Shown here piece after piece: positions 22,640-33,448 of a stretch of DNA of 64,000 bases. Origin of the DNA: Drosophila miranda. Lineage: Eukaryota; Arthropoda; Insecta; Diptera; Drosophilidae. Location: assembly GCF_003369915.1 (NCBI RefSeq), contig NW_022881603.1, positions 8,787,249 through 8,851,248 of the forward strand. Reading direction: 5' to 3'. The position numbers were made by a program, and so were the translations under genes. Each line of letters begins with the position of its first letter. Positions within the stretch are counted from its first letter, which is position 1. A model generated the notes under the pieces. That model ran no database searches and had not been told where the DNA came from. It saw nothing but the letters and a program-made list of their open reading frames with translations.

Positions 22640-23545
22640 AGGCAGAACAACCTGGTTCAGTGGTTCACAAGTAGATCCCCGCATCTGCCAGCCGACCGCT
22701 GACTGATAAGAAATATGATCTATTTCTCTAGGCGGAAAAGTGAATCCCAGAAGAGCAACAATAAAAGAGGTACACAATTATTCATGCTATGAATAAATCT
22801 TAAGGTATATTTTGTGAATTTTCTGATGAACGGGCAGCACGTACTAGGAATATCATGGATAGAGTATAGCTTCCACGGTTTCGGGAGGTCTTTAACAACT
22901 ATTCAGATACTGAAAGATACTTCAGATACTGAAAGTTCTGTTCCATTGGCAGCCTCTCCGCTTACCCTAAGAGGATTTCCTACCAACCCAATCCGAGCTA
23001 GACAAATACTTACATCCCCCATCGATTTATCATGGGCCAAGGACTCGGCTTCCGATTAATGATGTGAAAAGATTTTGGTTATCCCCAAACATGGCTAAGA
23101 ATTAAAAGAGAGCATAGAACAAGCCTCATTATGAATCATTTGTCAAAGAAAAATGAATCTGCTTCGCTTTCGTTGGGGATGGCGTAATATTCTCTAGAGT
23201 TTTGAATTTCCATTGAAGATTCTTTTGACAGTTTATGCAATAAATCCAATTAGCCAAAAACATTTTGTCTTGGCAGGTTTTATTAAGACGCCTGTCATCG
23301 TCATTGGCATCGCTTAATTGGTTATTACCCACCAGAATTGCCCAAAAAGATGTATCTACAATTAGCCAAACTGCAAGATCATCTCTGTCTGCGACCCAAA
23401 CCCTGTCTCTGGCCGCATGTTCCGGGGTAGACGAACATCGCCAAGGACTTAGCTGCCATAAACCCCAGTTTTAGATAAAGAACTCGTATATGTTTAGATT
23501 TATGTATATTTTTTAATTTTTCAAAGGTACTAGGGCATTAGAAGG
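22640..23545. other. Intergenic DNA between DptB and DptA homologues
   Basis: No gene recognised. Short overlapping frames only (22814-23059, 23129-23332, 23265-23474). The 23460-23550 stretch probably contains the 3' untranslated end of the DptA homologue. Confidence 0.45.
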
Positions 23546-23550
23546 GTGGT

Positions 23551-23859
23551 CTACCATCTGTAGCGGTAGTTGGTGCCAACGCTGTAGCTCGGCTCCGAGT
23601 TGCCCCACTGTCCGCCCAAACGCTGGGCATATCCGCCGTTCACGTCGATCTCGTGCCGCCCGTTGTCGCTCCTCCACACGTTCTCGCTGCCACGCACTCC
23701 AAAGTTGAATCCCTCGCGCTCCTGGGCCCCGCCGCCGCCCTGCAAGTTGAGGGGATACCGAGGAGGTGGCGTCGAAGGCATCGTCATGTCATCGGCCGGA
23801 AAAGCCACCACAGCACTGACAATGCAGCAGTGCAGAGCGAGGACGATTGTAGACTGCAT
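23551..23859 (-). CDS. DptA: Diptericin A homologue, intact
   Basis: A complete 102-codon, intronless frame for a secreted antibacterial peptide. A signal peptide (MQSTIVLALHCCIVSAVVA) is followed by a short proline-rich segment (DDMTMPSTPPPRYPLNLQ), the GGGG linker, and the glycine-rich domain with VWRSDNGRHEIDVNGGY and LGGQWGNSEPSYSV, ending NYRYRW. This matches the order and length of D. melanogaster DptA. A TATA box and kappaB-like sequence lie upstream. It is transcribed leftward, in the same orientation as the DptB homologue. It is the only diptericin in the window with an undamaged frame; a near copy lies at 29744-30019. Confidence 0.92.
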   Translation of the reverse strand: MQSTIVLALHCCIVSAVVAFPADDMTMPSTPPPRYPLNLQGGGGAQEREGFNFGVRGSENVWRSDNGRHEIDVNGGYAQRLGGQWGNSEPSYSVGTNYRYRW

Positions 23860-24090
23860 CTTGATTGGAGTGGCTTCGTTAACTGATACCTTCTCTGCCG
23901 GCCCACTGCTCCTTTATATAGTTCGGATTGTGGTCCCTGCCCCACAGGGGGGACGGCAGGTCAACCCACTGATATCTGCCGTGTGCATCCCCCTGCGGGG
24001 ATTTCGCTTATTTTATTTGACTCAGCGATTAGCAGGCTCTTCATCAGACTCTATAAGAAAATGAAGAGAGATCCCATTGCAATTCCATAG
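23553..24090 (-). repeat. DptA duplicated segment, copy 1
   Basis: Coding region, promoter and about 180 bp beyond are repeated at 29746-30253 in the same orientation, with only scattered differences. The homology begins just at the end of the coding frame and stops after CCCATTGCAATTCCATA. The second copy carries a 33-bp deletion in the signal peptide. Confidence 0.85.
23911..24006 (-). promoter_or_regulatory. DptA promoter: TATA box, GATA and kappaB-like site
   Basis: Minus-strand TATATAAAGG (23911-23920) is about 52 bp upstream of the ATG. Further upstream are a GATA-type core (CTGATATCTG, about 23970) and GGGGATTTCG (23997-24006), close to the kappaB consensus. The same layout recurs upstream of the second DptA copy (about 30074-30170). 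Confidence 0.6.
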
Positions 24091-24459
24091 TTGAATTCGG
24101 AAACCATACAAAAAACGGCAATGGAAACCACCAAACCTTCGGATAATTTCCCTTATATTTTAATATAGTATTTAACAATTAATCTACATATAAGCCATTT
24201 CAAGATCCCATCTTTAAAACCACTAGATGGAACGAACCCAGTACTCTCTGCTCTATCTGTCATCATTATTCATTCGAATTTGTCGCTCTCCGGCAAGCTG
24301 CAGAATCAGATAGTCACTGCGACATATGTAAATACGAGTGAAAATATAAACTGTTCGTATTTTTTCAATTGATTAAAAGTGTAGCGTCGTCAACGTCAAC
24401 AGGAAAACAGTTGCTCAACAGCCACCGCGAGAGTCAGTGACAGGGAGGCACCGTACAAT

Positions 24460-24704
24460 ATGTGGATACAATCGATATTCCTGCGAGCATTGACCATTTT
24501 ATTGGTCGGTTGGGTAAGTCGAGACCACAGCAACATATCCGTATAAACTGTATCCTTTTGCAGCTGGGACACGTCATCTGCCAGTCGGATGACCATCATC
24601 TGCTGACCTTTGGACAGTCGGGCGAGGGACCGCCGGGCAAAATCGAGTTTCCCGTCTGGGACGATGCCCAGGGAGAGTGGCCGGGCCTGTCGGATCATTA
24701 CTAG
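24460..24704 (+). CDS. Small secreted peptide, two exons, function unknown
   Basis: Exon 1 is 24460-24513 and exon 2 is 24564-24704, with a 50-bp GT-AG intron in phase 0 (TGG/gtaagt ... ttgcag/CTG). The product is 64 aa. It has a hydrophobic leader (MWIQSIFLRALTILLVGW across the splice, then LGHVICQ) and an acidic mature region (SDDHHLLTFGQSGEGPPG, then KIEFPVWDDAQGEWPGLSDHY in shortened form). Like the gene at 21805 it is short, acidic, secreted and has a phase-0 intron inside or just after the leader. It is divergent from the DptA homologue. I do not recognise the family. A TATA-like AATATAAAC lies at about 24342-24350. Confidence 0.65.
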
Positions 24705-24934
24705 AGATACTTTCTTGGGTGCAAAACAAAACACACAACACACAGCACACTGACATTTTGTCCAACGATGCAAAGCATTTATGGCTCCGCGCAAAAGTAT
24801 GCAACGCTTTTGGGTCGCGTCGAGCCGTTGCAGAATTTCATAGCATACTTTTTGCGATAATAAAATGAGCATAACAATTACAATTTCTTTTTTAAATGAT
24901 AGTCAAAATAGTGCAATAACACTACTTTATTTAT

Positions 24935-25545
24935 TATACCCGATACTCAAAATGAGTATTGGGGTATATTAGATTTGTGGTAAAAGTGGATGTGTGTAAC
25001 GTCCAGCAGGAATCGTTTCCGACCCCATAAAGTATATATATTCTTGATCAGCATCAATAGCCGAGTCGATTGAGCCCTGTCTGTCTGTCCGTCCGTCCGT
25101 CCGTCCGTCTGTCCGTCCCCTTCAGCGCCTTGTGCTCAAAGACTATAAGAAATAGAGCAACGATGTTTTGGATCCAGACTTCTGTGATATGTCACTGCTA
25201 CAAAAATATTTCAAAACTTCGCCCCGCCCACTGCCGCCCCCACAAAGGACGAAAATCTGTGGCATCCACAATTTTAAAGATATGAGAAAACCAAAAACGT
25301 AGAATTGTAGAGAATGACCATATCTTTAAGACTGCGGAATGTGAATTGGATCGTATCATTATTATAGCCAGCATCAAGAAAACAATTTCATTTTTTCTCG
25401 CCCTGTCTCTCTCTAACACACACGTAGCATAGGCGGCTTTGCTTAGAGTAAAAAATTAGCGCCTAGATCTCAGAGACTACAAAAGCTAGAGCAACCAAAT
25501 TTGGTATCCACACTCCTAATGTATCGGACCGAGACGAGTTTGTTT
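24935..25545 (+). mobile_element. ISY/SGM element, copy 5, 5' part
   Basis: Starts TATACCCGATACTC after a run of T and proceeds normally until GAGTTTGTTT, where a solo LTR begins at 25546. It continues at 26620. Non-coding. Confidence 0.85.
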
Positions 25546-26615
25546 TGTAACGAACCTTAAGAAGGTTCGTCACAGCGCGCTACATCGCGGGATCGTCACC
25601 GCCTCATTTTTCCCCTTTTTATATCTCCAGTTTCCCTTAAATATATCGTTACTTAGCCTTAAGAACAGAGAATGCATACGATAAATGTACCACCAATAAA
25701 GAAACTCATTCCCCATATCGTTTCGCCTACCGTTTCACGACAGCCAATCCCACATTCTCGTACCAACACATTACCCCCACCTCTAACGAAAAGCTTCCGA
25801 AGCACTGACAAATAGCCGGTAAGAACGCCCCCCACACCAACACATTGCCACGCGTTTAGCCATAAGCTCCCGAGACACGAACCGTTAGCCGGCGACAACT
25901 CCCCACCGGGCCAACACATTACCCCCACCTCTAAACTTAAGCTCCCGAAGCACAGACTAGCCGATAAGAACCCCCGCCCCTTCCCTTCACGGCTTCGGGA
26001 CGCTCCGCGAAGCGGCAGCCAATCCGAAGCCGACGAAGACGAAGACACGTAGATACTGATAAGTTAGAGATCGGCGGCAGCGAAGTTTTCCCGAGCGCGC
26101 AAGCGCCGAGCAGACTTCACTTACGCGGAGACCCGGGCCGAGTATAGACGTTGTCCCGCGTGACAACTAAGATACAAGTTAAGAATCCTTCCGGGAACGT
26201 GACGAAACAAAAAAAAAAAAAAATATTCAATGTAACAAATTACCTGTATAACCAGCAAGCAAATAAATCATTATTGTAACGAGAACCAACCCCGTGTAAG
26301 TCATTTTTGGGGATCCAAACCCCTCCCCGGTCACCAACAACTACTCGCCAGCGAGCCACACTCACCTCCACTAACCCCCGATCAATCCACGAAACCCCCC
26401 CTCACGCAGGTGTGACACGCCCTGCGCCCCTCTCTCGACCCCCACAGGTGTGACTCGCCCTGTGACCCCTCTTTCCCGACCCACGCGGGTGTGCCTCGCT
26501 CCGCGCCTTTCTTCTCGACCCTCAAGTCCGCCCAGTAAGACGAGCCGACCCCCCCTTGTGCCTTGTAGGAAGACCCCTGGACAGGACAGGACAGCCTGGA
26601 AGAGGAGACATTACA
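25546..26615. mobile_element. Solo LTR (about 1070 bp) inside ISY copy 5
   Basis: Starts TGTAACGAACC and ends GACATTACA, with the ISY sequence GTTT duplicated at 25542-25545 and 26616-26619. TG...CA ends and a 4-bp target duplication identify an LTR of the gypsy superfamily. No internal coding region or second LTR is present, so it arose by recombination between LTRs. It encodes nothing, has CCCC- and CACC-rich patches and an A-run (26208-26224). Its first ten bases resemble those of the LTRs at 53424 and 61168, hinting at a related family. Confidence 0.82.
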
Positions 26616-27116
26616 GTTTCAAAATTTCGCCACACCCCCTTCCGCCCCCGCAAAGGACGAAAATCTGGGATATTCAAAAATCTCAGAGACTGTTAAGGCT
26701 AGAGTAACCAAATTTGGTATCCGCACTCCTGTTAGATCTTACTATAAAACGTGTATCTCAAAATTTCGCCCCACCCCCTTCCGACCACACAAAGGACGAA
26801 AATCTGTTGCATCCACAATATTGCACATTCGAGAAAACTAAAAACGCAGAATCATAGATAATGACCATATCTATCAGATTGCTGAATCTCGATCAGATCA
26901 GATCATTTTTATAGCCAATAGGAACAAATCAATTTGCAGCGGCTACGCAGCGCCCGACGTCACGCTCAGACTGATTTTCTGTCTCTCTCGCACGCACTCT
27001 TTGTCGTGTCGTTTAATATTAGCGGCGTCTGCCGGAGGAGAGCCATACTGACTTATTATCGGGTATAACCGTAGAGTTGCGGTGTCCGCAGCAACTCACA
27101 ACGTTCCCCCTCGTTT
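26616..27116 (+). mobile_element. ISY/SGM element, copy 5, 3' part
   Basis: Resumes with GTTTCAAAATTTCGCCACACC and ends ACGTTCCCCCTCGTTT. The full element without the LTR would be about 1.1 kb. Confidence 0.85.
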
Positions 27117-27123
27117 TCATTTT

Positions 27124-28219
27124 TATACCCGATACTCAAAATGAGTATTGGGGTATATTAGATTTGTGGTAAAAGTGGATGTGTGTAACGTCCAGAAGGA
27201 ATCGTTTCCGACCCCATAAAGTATATATATTCTTGATCAGCATGAATAGCCGAGTCGATAGAGCCCTGTCTGTCTGTCCGTCCGTCCGTCCGTCCGTCCC
27301 CTTCAGCGCCTAATGCTCAAAGACTATAAGAGCTAGAGCAACGATGTTTTGGATCCAGACTTCTGTGATATGTCACTGCTACAAAAATATTTCAAAACTT
27401 TGCCCCGCCCACTTCCGCCCCCACAAAGGGCGAAAATCTGTGGCATCCACAATTTTAAAGATACGAGAAAACCAAAAACGCAGAATCGTAGAGAATGACG
27501 ATATCTTTTAGACTGCAGTATCTGAATTGGATCGTATTATTATTATAGCCAGCATCAAGAAAACAATTTCATTTTTTCTCGCCCTATCTCTCTCTAACAC
27601 ACAGGTAGCATAGGCGGCTTTGCTTAGAGTAAAACATTAGCGCCTAGATCTCAGAGACTATAAAAGCTAGAGCAACCAAATTTGGGATCCACACTCCTAA
27701 TATATCGGACCGAGACGAGTTTGTTTCAAAATTTCGCCACACCCCCTTCCGCCCCCGCAAAGGATGAAAATCAGGTGATAGTCTTAAATCACAGAGACTA
27801 TTAAGGCTAGAGTAACCAAATTTGGTATCCGCACTTCTGTTAGATCTCACTATAAAACTTATATCTCAAAATTTCGCCCCACCCCCTTCCGCCCCACAAA
27901 GGACGAAAATCTGTTGCATCCACAATATTGCAGATTCGAGAAAACTAAAAACGCAGAATCATAGAGAATGACCATATCTATCCGGTTGCTGAATCTGGAT
28001 CAGATCGGATCATTTTTGTAGCCAAAAGCAAGAAATCAATTTGCAGTGGCTACGCAGCGCCCGACGTCACGCTCAGACTGATTTTCTGTCTCTCTCGCAC
28101 TCTTTGTCGTGTCGTTTAATATTAGCGGCGTCTGACGGAGGAGAGCCATACTGACTTAGTATCGGGTATAACTGTAGAGTTGCGGTGTCCGCAGCAACTC
28201 ACAACGTTCCCCCTCGTTT
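27124..28219 (+). mobile_element. ISY/SGM element, copy 6
   Basis: Full-length and in the same orientation as copy 5, separated from it by about 7 bp, so the two are in tandem. Near 28095-28105 it lacks four bases (GCAC) in the GA/CT-rich segment that the other copies share (TCTCTCTCGCACGCACTC in copy 4). Non-coding. Confidence 0.85.
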
Positions 28220-29743
28220 ATCTGATAAGATGGCTATCATAGCTGTCATCCATTTTCTGTGGGGTATCATAGCTACAATCCATCTTCCGTGGTTAGATGA
28301 TATAATAGATGATCCGTCCTGTAAACCGCAAACAGCATCTGTAGATCTGTCTGGCTTGCAGCTGTTTCATTTCGTTCATCGACTGGAACGTCAGAAAAGT
28401 GGCGGCATGCCAGCACCCCTGGCAATATTTACTCGTACCTGGGGAAAAAAGGCGTACATGTGGCAGCCAATTCGAAGTTCAATTTCCTGTCAATCCCGAA
28501 TTCGATAGAAAAGGTCGTCTGGCGAAAAGGCTTCGTTTAGCCCCTCGAAATGGTCGGTGAACGAAGGGTATACCTCCTTTTGATAGAGTGACGAATACCT
28601 TGCATCAGACAGATTTAAGTAACCATTGATAACATCTCAAAATCTGCCTAGAAACTTGTAGAACTTTGCTCTGGAAAACACTCTGAATCGTTTAGAGGCA
28701 GAAAATGAAAATCAATTTTGCCACAGTTCAATGGACTTTTACGACAAGTGCGTGTCAGTTGAATGAAAAAATAATTGCGACCATTAAAAGCCAGCCCGCA
28801 ATCAAGGTGAGGTTGCCATGCCCCATAACTAGATCAACCCCCAGCCCCCAGTCGTCGTTTCTGAGTTCCAATTCCAGTCCTAGGCACTCAATGAAATGTG
28901 AATTAGCCAGGAACTGTGATCGCATTAATGGCCGCCGATTGAGTCCCTGGAATCAGGGCTATGCCTCGAGCAGGAATCGAGGAGGTGGCAGCTTTGATAC
29001 GCTTCCAAGTGCCGTCTCCGCCGCCGCCGCCGCCACAGCCCCATGCCTCTGCCTAAGCACTATCAATGCGATTTGGCCCTGGCACGCGAGGAAACTTTTC
29101 CGCTGCAGTGCATCGGCTGTGGGAATCGAGTCCTTTGACTGCGGCCAGGTAATTGCGTTAATTTTGCTCGAATTACGTTTCACATCATCAAATTGTTTCT
29201 CCACAAGCCACGCCTCCTCCAGTGGTGTGTTTGCAGTCTCTAACGGGCTTGCACGTTTGGCGGCACTTTTGAGGATCTGTGCCCCACTTTGCCCCCGCCT
29301 GCGGCAGTTGCATGTCGACAACATAATTGTTTCGCCTTACAATTTTACACAAATGAAAGCAGGCTTTCGTCTTTCGTTTGATATGACAAGTGCATGTCAC
29401 CCGACAAGTTCCAGTCACCCTTAAGCAGCCGCCAGCCGCTGACTCACCCAGCCATCCCACTGGCTCACCCAACCACCCACTGCCGACCCCCACCAGAGTC
29501 CATTGACCCAGCTTTAGCAATTACACATAACACACGGCTTCGACCAACGTGCTTGACCCTCAGTGCGACTGATGACATGAAAAATCCTCCACAAAGAAGG
29601 GTATCGGATCGCCCCAGCAATAAAGTATGAGCATAGCGCCACGTCAGAGCCAGAAAGGCCACGAACAAAAGTTATGGATAGACATATATTTTTAATATTT
29701 AAGAAATAGTACGGTAATACAAAGGTGGAGGAGAGGGAGGTGT
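28220..29743. other. Intergenic DNA between ISY and the second DptA copy
   Basis: No gene supported. A 239-codon plus frame (28705-29424) has a poly-Ala run from CCG repeats, no domain, and is overlapped by long minus frames, so it is probably chance. Two similar TATCATAGCT-containing stretches (about 28237 and 28265) suggest a small local duplication. Confidence 0.45.
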
Positions 29744-30019
29744 TTACCATCTGTAGCGGTAGTTGGTGCCAACGCTGTAGCTGGGCTCCGAGTTGCCCCA
29801 CTGTCCGCCCAAGCGCTGGGCATATCCGACGTTCACGTCGATCTCGTGCCGCCCGTTGTCGCTCCTCCACACGTTCTCGCTGCCACGCACTCCAAAGTTG
29901 AATCCCTCGCGCTCCTGGGCCCCGCCGCCGCCCTGCAAGTTGAGGGGATACCGAGGAGGTGGCGTCGAAGGCATCGTCATGTCATCGGCCGGAAAAGCCA
30001 CCACGATTGTAGACTGTAT
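29744..30019 (-). pseudogene. DptA: Second DptA copy, start codon lost and signal peptide deleted
   Basis: Nearly identical to the gene at 23551-23859 but damaged at the front. The initiator ATG is ATA (plus-strand TAT at 30017-30019). A 33-bp in-frame deletion removes 11 residues of the signal peptide, joining TIV directly to VAFPADD. The mature region stays open to a TAA and has one notable replacement, VNVGYAQ for VNGGYAQ. No upstream in-frame ATG would restore secretion. TATA and GGGGATTTCG upstream sequences remain. It is a recent duplicate that is no longer able to make the normal peptide. Confidence 0.88.
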
Positions 30020-30253
30020 CTTGATTGGAGTGGCTTCGTTAACTGATATTTTCTCTGCCGGCCCACTGCTCCTTTATATAGTCCGGATTGTGGTCCCTGC
30101 CCCACAGGGGGGACGGCAGGTCATCCCGCTGATATCTGCCGTGTGCATCCCCCTGCGGGGATTTCGCGTATTTTATTTGACTCAGCGATTAGCAGACTCT
30201 TTATCAGACTCTATAAGAAAATGAAGAGAGATCCCATTGCAATTCCATATTTG
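29746..30253 (-). repeat. DptA duplicated segment, copy 2
   Basis: About 510 bp matching 23553-24090 in the same orientation. Outside this block the sequences diverge abruptly (CCATATTTGCATTGG here, CCATAGTTGAATTCGG there). Confidence 0.85.
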
Positions 30254-31270
30254 CATTGGCATCGCATATGAAAAAACGGAAATGGAAACCACTAGTCCTT
30301 CTGACAATTTAGCTCCTAGTTTAAGAGAATGGAGAAAGTACATCGGAAAAGTAATCCAAATGTCTACGGGTATCTGCCATAAGATGACTGTCGCGAGTAC
30401 CTACCAATTATTGAAACGAGTAGTATCCACGTGGCCCACTGATCTGCCGGACACACGAATTCATTCAGTTTTCGCTCTACCCGCAACGGCCACATCAGCG
30501 GCGGCAGCAGGGCTGAGATTTATGATCATTTTGCCGGCACAGCGCTTACCAATAAATAGGTGGGCTCCCAGATAAGATATGGCTTGCTTATAAGTAGCTG
30601 AGACTACTCCCGATTCTTCCACAGATACACGTACTATGTATCTGCAAGTGTGTGTGTCAGCGTATCTCGCAGTCAAATCAATGGCCCATTCAATGGCCCA
30701 TTCAGACGTGTGCAAGTGGCAGACGAACCCCAATCGCACCTTGGTGTGGACCTATTGAAAGGCTTCCTTACGAGTAACACATCCTAACAAGAAGATACAT
30801 CCGAAACGATCCACGATATAATGATAGGTTGTATATTCAATGAAGGAGCAAGAGAATTAATCTCTTAGAATAAGTGTATGTAACTAATAATATCTGAGAC
30901 TTCGCCTATTGGCATGTCGCCTAAGGCCAGCCACTCACTTAGCTGAGTAAAAGTGTAAACAGTCAAAAGCCGCAGAGCTCGGAGATCAAAGATCAGGGGG
31001 AAAGGTCGAACCTCGTCCCACTGTACCTGGATCGGGCGCGACGACTTTATCAAATTTATTGTTAGTTTATAGTATTAGCAGAGAGACATTACGTTTTGAT
31101 AGAGCGTTGGACATCGACGAGGAATGGAGCCGGGTCTCCGCTAGTCAGTTCAATATCGTCTCTCTGGGAGTGCGGTTGTGCCAGCTACGACGTGGATTTA
31201 GGTCGTTATCTTTGAGGTGCTCGAAGCTCATTTGAATTCAAGCCAAGAGCTAATTGCGGCAGTGGGCAGA
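30254..31270. other. Intergenic DNA upstream of Jheh1
   Basis: No gene recognised; only short frames. The last 200 bp should hold the Jheh1 promoter and leader, but no TATA box or initiator is clear enough to call. Confidence 0.45.
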
Positions 31271-32773
31271 AATGAAGTGCCTGATAGTGTTCGGGGCGAT
31301 TGTGGCCTTGTTCGGAGCCTTTGTCGGCTACGGCTACTTGGTGTTCTCGGAGCTGACACGTCCGCTACCGAAGCCGGAGTTCAGCGACAGCACGTACTGG
31401 GGTCCCGGCGAGGCCAAAAACTTTGTGCCCGACAAAAGGATCTACGAGTTCCGGCTGGACGTGCCACAGGCGGAGATCGAGGATCTGCGCCAGCAGCTGA
31501 ATCGCACCCTGCGGCTCGCCGAGCCACTCGACGGGATCGCGTTCGAGTACGGTTTCAACTCCTATGCCTTGGACCAGTTTGTTGAGTACTGGCGCGACAA
31601 TTATCTGACCAAATGGGATGAGCGCCAGGAGCTGTTCAACAAATTCAAGCAGTACACCACCGAGATCCAGGGGTTCGTATGTCACTTGCTCTGCGCTGTA
31701 CTTTAATTTGATTTTTCATTTTCTGCAGCCTGAATGTTCACTTTATTCGCGAGAAGGCCAGCGCGGAGGCAGCCGCCAAGAAGCATGTCTATCCTCTGCT
31801 GCTGCTGCACGGCTGGCCGGGATCGGTGCGTGAGTTCTACGACATTATTCCCATGCTGACCAACGACCAGAACGTGACGGACTATGCCTTCGAGGTGGTG
31901 GCTCCCTCCCTGGTGGGCTACGGATGGTCTGATGTAAGCTCCTTTTGCTCCCAACCAGCGATATACGTTTGCTGATGCTTTGTTCTATACCCGTGCGTAG
32001 GCTGCCAGTCGTCCCGGATTCAATGCCGCCGAAATGGCCACCGTGATGAGGAACCTGATGCTGCGTCTGGGCCACAAGAAGTTCTTCATTCAGGGCGGCG
32101 ACTGGGGCAGCATTATCGGCAGCAACCTGGCTATCACTCCAACATGTGCGTCCTCAACTCGCCATTGGCCATCCTCAAGGGAATCTATGGCACCTACTTC
32201 TCGGAAAAGATTATTCCCTCGCGGTTCTTCTACGACCACCACTTCCCCGTGTGGGACAAGTACGCGGAGCTGCTGCGGGAGAGCGGCTACTTCCACATCC
32301 AGGCCACCAAGCCGGACACCATTGGTACTGCCCTCGCCACTAGCCCGGTGGGCCTGGCCGCCTACATCCTCGAGAAGTTCCAGTACTGCACCAATCCCGG
32401 CATGCAGCAGGACTTTGGGGCCATCGTCACCGTCTTTGGCCTCGAGCCGGTGCTGAACAACCTCATGGTCTACTACCTGACCAACTCGATCACCACTGCG
32501 GTCCGTTTCTACGCGGAGAACGTGTCCAAGGCGTACCGCGTTCTGCAGCTGGACCGAGTGCCCACGCCCGTGCCCATGGGCTGCTCCCGTTTCCGCTACG
32601 ATCTGCCCTCCGTCACGGACTGGCAGCTGCGCGACAAGTTCCCCAACCTGAAGCACTCCATGTACTTCCAGCAGGGCAGCCACTTTGCCGCCATGGAGAT
32701 GCCTGCCATGCTGTACCAGGATTTCACCGCCTTCGTTGGCAAGATCGGTCTCCACGGTGAGAAGCCAAAATAA
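31271..32773 (+). pseudogene. Jheh1: Jheh1 homologue: juvenile hormone epoxide hydrolase, frameshifted by 28-bp deletion
   Basis: A membrane-bound microsomal-type epoxide hydrolase that opens the epoxide of juvenile hormone. Exons: 31271-31672, 31729-31933, 32001-32773. The N-terminal anchor (MKCLIVFGAIVALFGAFVG) is followed by the EHN domain (YWGPGEAKNF ... FEYGFNSY), the oxyanion motif HGWPGS and the nucleophile motif GGDWGS. Straight after IIGSNLA at about 32130, 28 bp found in the paralogues (for PENV.GYHSN) are missing, and the remaining 209 codons continue in another frame. The catalytic His segment reads GSHFAA where paralogues have GGHFAA/GGHFPA. The first intron donor is GTTCGT, weaker than usual. 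Assignment to Jheh1 follows gene order and sequence. Confidence 0.9.
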
Positions 32774-33448
32774 AGTAGTTTTTTTCTATGATTAGCAAAG
32801 ATATGGAGATTTATTTTGGAAGGGGTGTAGGGGTTTGTTTCTCGGAGAAACGTTCTCTTAATTGATCATGGAATTCCATCAGAATCATTACTTCAATTGG
32901 TTCGATTCTAAGCGAAGTTCTTATGCACCAAATTCCAGAAAATATTTACGATCAAACAAAAATAAACAATTGGTTGGCAATGCTCGTAAAAGCTGATATC
33001 AAAAACAGCTGTGATCGCTTTTTGTACGGGTGTATAGTTTCGTTGTCTGGAACGAGAGCTTTCGACTGTTGATAATTCAAATTGTGGGTGATCATAGTCC
33101 ACCCATTGACAAATGGGTAGAGCTGCCACACAGTGCCAATTGATAATTCAACTGCTAGATCGTCATCATGTAGAACACATTTATATTTCATAGAGATATC
33201 CATTAACATTCTAAGCATGAATCGCCAGAGCTCAATTGAGATCCAAAGCTTTTGGAACAATATCGCCTCGTCATGCTCGCTTTGCAGTGTTCAGCTGTGA
33301 TTGCAAAGCTTAAAACAGAAGCCAAAGCCCGCCGGCGAAAGCTTTCGTGCGCTGTGAGTTTGGCAAACCAAAATTAATTCTGTCTGGTATTTCGAGCCGA
33401 TCGGCTGCAATTGAAATAAAGTTGAATAGTATAAAATAATTGTGCATC
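32774..33448. other. Intergenic DNA between Jheh1 and Jheh2
   Basis: About 670 bp, AT-rich, no gene. The polyadenylation signal of Jheh1 (AATAAA, about 32770) overlaps its stop codon. Confidence 0.6.

Noticed and set aside
28705..29424. 239-codon plus-strand frame as a gene
   Set aside because: Low-complexity Ala run, no domain, overlapped by long minus frames, and no splice or promoter support.
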